Assembly: GCA_003152555.1 (NCBI GenBank)
Contig: PMAL01000013.1
Coordinates: 1 to 8,380 of the forward strand
Length of the DNA stretch: 8,380 bases
Source: Acidimicrobiaceae bacterium
Lineage (GTDB): Bacteria > Actinomycetota > Acidimicrobiia > Acidimicrobiales > RAAP-2
Reading direction: 5' to 3'
A program made the position numbers and the translations under genes. Positions 5,421-8,380 of the stretch are shown one piece after another; the stretch's first letter is position 1; the number at the start of each line of letters is the position of its first letter. Under the pieces are notes generated by a model. It searched no databases. It was not told where the DNA came from and was given only the letters and a program-made list of their open reading frames with translations.

Positions 5421-6655
5421 TAACAGTTCGATGGGCTGACGACGACATCGCCTTTCCTCAGGTTGAGTTTCGTCGCCTTTTCCGACCCCTGAAGCGCGAA
5501 GTACCCCCAGACGCGGCCATGGTCACTGCCTATACCGATGGCGCTGTCACGTTGAGATCAAATCGCCTGCGTGAAGGTGGTTACCACGAAGCAACTGACA
5601 TGTCGGGAATGCAGGGAGTCCACACGGGCGACTTCGTGGTTCACGGGCTTGACATTCTTAGAGGGTCGGTTGGAATCAGTGACTCCACAGGTGCCATCAG
5701 TTCAGTTTGTGTCTTGTGCGAGCCAACGGCGCAAGCGGACCCGAGATACTTTGCGTGGGTAATCCGAGCCCAAGCGTTCAGTGGCTTTCCTCGAGCCTTG
5801 GCACGTGGAGTGCGTGAAGGAGGAGCCGACTTTAGGAGGTGGGACACCTTGGCTGAACTTCCGGTTCCGGCGCCACCGATGAGCGTTCAGACGGCCATCG
5901 CTGACTACCTCGATACCGAGACCGCCCGCATTGACACCCTCATCTCCAAGAAGCAGCGGATGATTTGGCTCATCAATCAGCGTTTCACAACGGTGGTAGA
6001 TCATCTTGTTTGGGGGGCAAGTGAGGATGTGGGCTGGTCGGAGAACCTACCCGCTGGGTGGACGTCTCAAGCCTTCTCCGTTTCGACGACGGTGGCAGAG
6101 GGTCAAGTGGATCCTCGGCTTGAGCAGTTCCGTGATCTCCCCTTGATTGCACCAAATCACATTGAATCCGGAACTGGCCGAATCTTGTTCCTGGAATCCG
6201 CTGCGGGACAGGAAGCAATCAGTGGCAAGTATCTCTGCCTTGCTGGAGATGTCATTTATTCGAAGATTCGTCCATCACTGTGCAAGGTTGCCATTGCTCC
6301 AGAGAGATGCTTGACGAGCGCTGACATGTACCCGATAAGACCGTCCAAGAATCTGACCCCGAGATTCCTTCTCTACTTCCTGCTATCTCGTCGGTTTACT
6401 GACTTGGCGGTCCTTGAGTCTGAGCGAGTTGCGATGCCTAAGATCAATCGCGATGCTCTGGGAAGAGTTCGGATGCCAATTCCTCCTCTCTACGTTCAGG
6501 ATGAGATCGTCTCGAGTCTTGATCGAGAGAGTAGTTATCGCCATCGAATGGCGGTTACCCTCGATAAGCAAATCGTGCTGCTTCAGGAACGTCGTCAAGC
6601 TCTCATCACCGCGGCCGTCACCGGCCAACTAGACATCCCGGAGGTCGCAGCATGA
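5417..6655 (+). CDS. hsdS: Type I restriction-modification system, specificity subunit HsdS
   Basis: HsdS sets which bipartite DNA sequence the complex modifies or cuts. The 412-residue product starts at GTG 5417, overlapping the hsdM stop, with GAGG about 7 bases upstream. It has the usual two-fold plan. Target-recognition domain 1 spans about 5-147, and a conserved helical spacer begins at LPVPAPPMSVQTAIADYLD (148 on) and runs to about 199. Domain 2 spans about 205-350, including LIAPNHIESGTGRI, and a second conserved segment begins at MPIPP (353 on) and ends ALITAAVTGQLDIPEVAA. The two proline-led segments are the internal repeats that dock onto two HsdM subunits. Both half-domains are complete, so a normal bipartite site is expected, but the sequence recognised cannot be read from here. 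Its codons look less GC-biased than those of hsdR, as is common for exchangeable hsdS genes. Confidence 0.95.
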   Translation: MITVRWADDDIAFPQVEFRRLFRPLKREVPPDAAMVTAYTDGAVTLRSNRLREGGYHEATDMSGMQGVHTGDFVVHGLDILRGSVGISDSTGAISSVCVLCEPTAQADPRYFAWVIRAQAFSGFPRALARGVREGGADFRRWDTLAELPVPAPPMSVQTAIADYLDTETARIDTLISKKQRMIWLINQRFTTVVDHLVWGASEDVGWSENLPAGWTSQAFSVSTTVAEGQVDPRLEQFRDLPLIAPNHIESGTGRILFLESAAGQEAISGKYLCLAGDVIYSKIRPSLCKVAIAPERCLTSADMYPIRPSKNLTPRFLLYFLLSRRFTDLAVLESERVAMPKINRDALGRVRMPIPPLYVQDEIVSSLDRESSYRHRMAVTLDKQIVLLQERRQALITAAVTGQLDIPEVAA

Positions 6656-8380
6656 GCACTAATGAAAAGGGCTTTGAAGACGCCATCGAGGATTCGCTGA
6701 TTGGAGACGGCGGGTATCTGAGGTCGCGGCCCGAGAACTACGACACGGTGCTGGGGTTCGACCCGGTGGAGTTGTTCTCCTTCATCGAGGCCACGCAGGC
6801 GAAGGACTGGGCCAAGCTGGTTCTGCGCGGCTACGGGGGCAACTACGCGGCAGCGAAGAAGGGGTTTGCCAAGCGACTGGCGGCGGAGATAGATGTTCGT
6901 GGGACGATTGACGTTCTGCGCCACGACGTCTCGGACTACGGGGTGGCGATCAAGCTCGCGTACTTCAAGCCGGCCCACGGCCTCACCCCAGAACTGGAGA
7001 CGCTGTATCAGGCCAATCGGGTGAGCGTGACGCGGCAGTTCGTCTACGAATCGGACTCGAAGAAGTCAATTGACCTTGCACTGCTCGTTAATGGGCTACT
7101 GACCGCGACGGCGGAGCTGAAGAACCAGCTGACTAATCAGAGCATCGAACACGCCAAGGTGCAGTACCGTCAGGACCGGGATTCGAACAACGTCTCGCTG
7201 TCTCGTCGGGCGATAGTGCACTTCGCAGTGGATCCGGATCTGGCGGCGATGACCACCAAGCTGGCCGGGGCGAAAACCAGGTTTCTGCCATTCAACCAGG
7301 GAACGGGCGGGGCGGGACATCAGGGTCGGGCCGGCAACCCACCGACGACAGAGGGCCACCGCACGGCATATCTATATCAGGAGGTCTGGCAGCGCGACGC
7401 GTGGCTCGACATCCTGGCCAGGTTCGTCCACGTGCAGGTGCCCGAGAAGAGTTCGAAGGCGGAGAGGGCCAAGGGCACCGTCACGGTCTTTCCGCGGTAT
7501 CACCAGTGGGACGTCGTGCGGAAGCTCGAAGCGGACGCCAAGCAGGTGGGGGCCGGCAAGAACTACCTCGTGCAGCACTCGGCGGGCTCGGGCAAATCGC
7601 ACACGATCAGCTGGATCAGCCACCGCCTCGTAAACCTGCATGACGATCATGACCAGAAGGTCTTTGACAAGGTGATCGTCGTCACCGATCGGGTCGTGCT
7701 CGACCAGCAGTTGCAGGACAACATCTACCAGTTCGAGCACAAGAAGGGCGTCGTCGTGAAAATTGACGAGGACTCGGACCAGCTGGCCAAGGCGTTGCTC
7801 GGTGAGCAGGCGAAGATCATCATCACCACGCTCCAGAAGTTCCCCTTCGTGCTGGGGAAGCTGGTGGACAGCAAGGCGCGCAACTACGCGGTCGTGGTGG
7901 ATGAGGCGCACTCCTCCCAGTCGGGGGTGGCGGCCAAGGAGTTGCGGGCGGCACTGACCAAGGGGCAGGACGCCGACGCGGTGCTGATCAAGGCCGAGCG
8001 CGAGGAGCAAGCGGAGGAGGCGGCCGCGGGGGACGACGAGGATTTCATGGTGGCTGCCGTGGCCGGGCGCGGGCGCCAGGAGAACATCTCGTTCTTCGCG
8101 TTCACGGCCACGCCCAAGGCGAAGACCCTGGAACTGTTCGGTCAGAAGGAGGAGTTCACGAGCGGAACGCGCTACGTGCCGTTCCATCTGTACTCGATGC
8201 GCCAGGCAATAGATGAGGGATTCATCCTGGACGTGCTCGCAAATTACACGACCTACAAGACGTACTGGAAGATCGAGAAGAAGATCGAGGATGACCCGAA
8301 GCACGACAAGTCGCGCGCCAAGGCGGCTATTGCCAGGTTCGTATCATTGCACCCGACGAACCTGGCGCAGAAGGCCGAGA
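6652..8380 (+). CDS. hsdR: Type I restriction-modification system, restriction/translocase subunit HsdR (3' end outside window)
   Basis: HsdR cuts unmethylated DNA after ATP-driven translocation. ATG 6652 overlaps the hsdS stop (ATGA) and has GGAGG 7 bases upstream. 576 residues are visible, open to the window edge, against roughly 1,000 usual for the family. The N-terminus (FEDAIEDSLIGDGGY ... FIEATQAKDWAKL) is typical. The PD-(D/E)xK nuclease shows D141, E155 and K157 (SIDLALLVNG ... ATAELKN), followed by the QxxxY-like QYRQDRD. The superfamily 2 helicase motor follows: Walker A HSAGSGKSHT at 309-318, VIVVTDRVVLDQQL, DEAH box at 417-420, and motif III FTATPK at 484-489. All visible catalytic residues are intact, so the restriction function is probably active. 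The second motor half and the C-terminal assembly domain are not in the window. Confidence 0.96.
   Translation, partial: MSTNEKGFEDAIEDSLIGDGGYLRSRPENYDTVLGFDPVELFSFIEATQAKDWAKLVLRGYGGNYAAAKKGFAKRLAAEIDVRGTIDVLRHDVSDYGVAIKLAYFKPAHGLTPELETLYQANRVSVTRQFVYESDSKKSIDLALLVNGLLTATAELKNQLTNQSIEHAKVQYRQDRDSNNVSLSRRAIVHFAVDPDLAAMTTKLAGAKTRFLPFNQGTGGAGHQGRAGNPPTTEGHRTAYLYQEVWQRDAWLDILARFVHVQVPEKSSKAERAKGTVTVFPRYHQWDVVRKLEADAKQVGAGKNYLVQHSAGSGKSHTISWISHRLVNLHDDHDQKVFDKVIVVTDRVVLDQQLQDNIYQFEHKKGVVVKIDEDSDQLAKALLGEQAKIIITTLQKFPFVLGKLVDSKARNYAVVVDEAHSSQSGVAAKELRAALTKGQDADAVLIKAEREEQAEEAAAGDDEDFMVAAVAGRGRQENISFFAFTATPKAKTLELFGQKEEFTSGTRYVPFHLYSMRQAIDEGFILDVLANYTTYKTYWKIEKKIEDDPKHDKSRAKAAIARFVSLHPTNLAQKAE

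Noticed and set aside
7372..8304. 310-residue minus-strand open frame inside hsdR
   Set aside because: It is the high-GC shadow of hsdR, Leu/Arg/His-rich, and hsdR shows nuclease and helicase motifs in order on the plus strand.
1..8380. CRISPR array, tRNA or rRNA gene, insertion sequence
   Set aside because: No regularly spaced short repeats, no cloverleaf or rRNA-like sequence, and no transposase or terminal inverted repeats were seen; the only long repeat is coding with a 309-bp period.

Overview
The window looks like an accessory region of a high-GC actinomycete chromosome. The evidence is GC-rich third codon positions, several GTG/TTG-type starts, strong AGGAGG ribosome binding sites, and Ig-repeat, pilin-like and J-domain membrane proteins in actinobacterial style. 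Genus cannot be read from the sequence. The one clearly recognisable system is a type I restriction-modification operon, hsdM-hsdS-hsdR, filling the right-hand 5 kb. hsdR runs off the right edge.

Layout, left to right. (1) About 2-442, plus strand: the C-terminal part of a secreted-looking repeat protein whose modules resemble the globular part of type IV pilins or pseudopilins. The module is 309 bp (103 codons) long, and the copies are almost identical in DNA over part of their length. (2) 443-803: no intact gene, only scraps of coding-looking sequence in shifting frames. (3) 804-1575, minus strand: a small membrane-anchored protein with one Ig-like domain, overlapping at its 3' end a truncated gene for the N-terminus of what looks like a common actinobacterial hypothetical family. 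(4) 1576-1925: non-coding, with a perfect 15-bp-stem hairpin that probably terminates the next gene. (5) 1926-2591, minus strand: a J-domain protein with two membrane segments, preceded by a 25-codon ORF and by a small proline-rich/membrane ORF broken by an in-frame TAA. (6) About 2892-3171, minus strand: a remnant resembling the N-terminal part of an actinobacterial integrase-like protein, with ACG where the start codon should be. (7) 3172-3389: an AT-richer divergent intergenic region with short repeats and palindromes, likely holding the hsd promoter. (8) 3390-8380, plus strand: hsdM, hsdS and hsdR, joined by GTGA and ATGA stop/start overlaps.

The three hsd genes should act together. HsdM and HsdS form the modification methyltransferase; HsdS sets the recognised bipartite sequence through two target-recognition domains; HsdR adds the nuclease and DNA translocase. 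The left half carries several truncated or disrupted genes, including an integrase-like fragment. That fits a recombination-prone island in which the R-M operon is the best preserved cargo. I see no convincing new multi-gene defence system. The best second-look items are the interrupted small gene, the ACG-start remnant, the J-domain membrane protein cluster and the recently duplicated pilin-like repeat.
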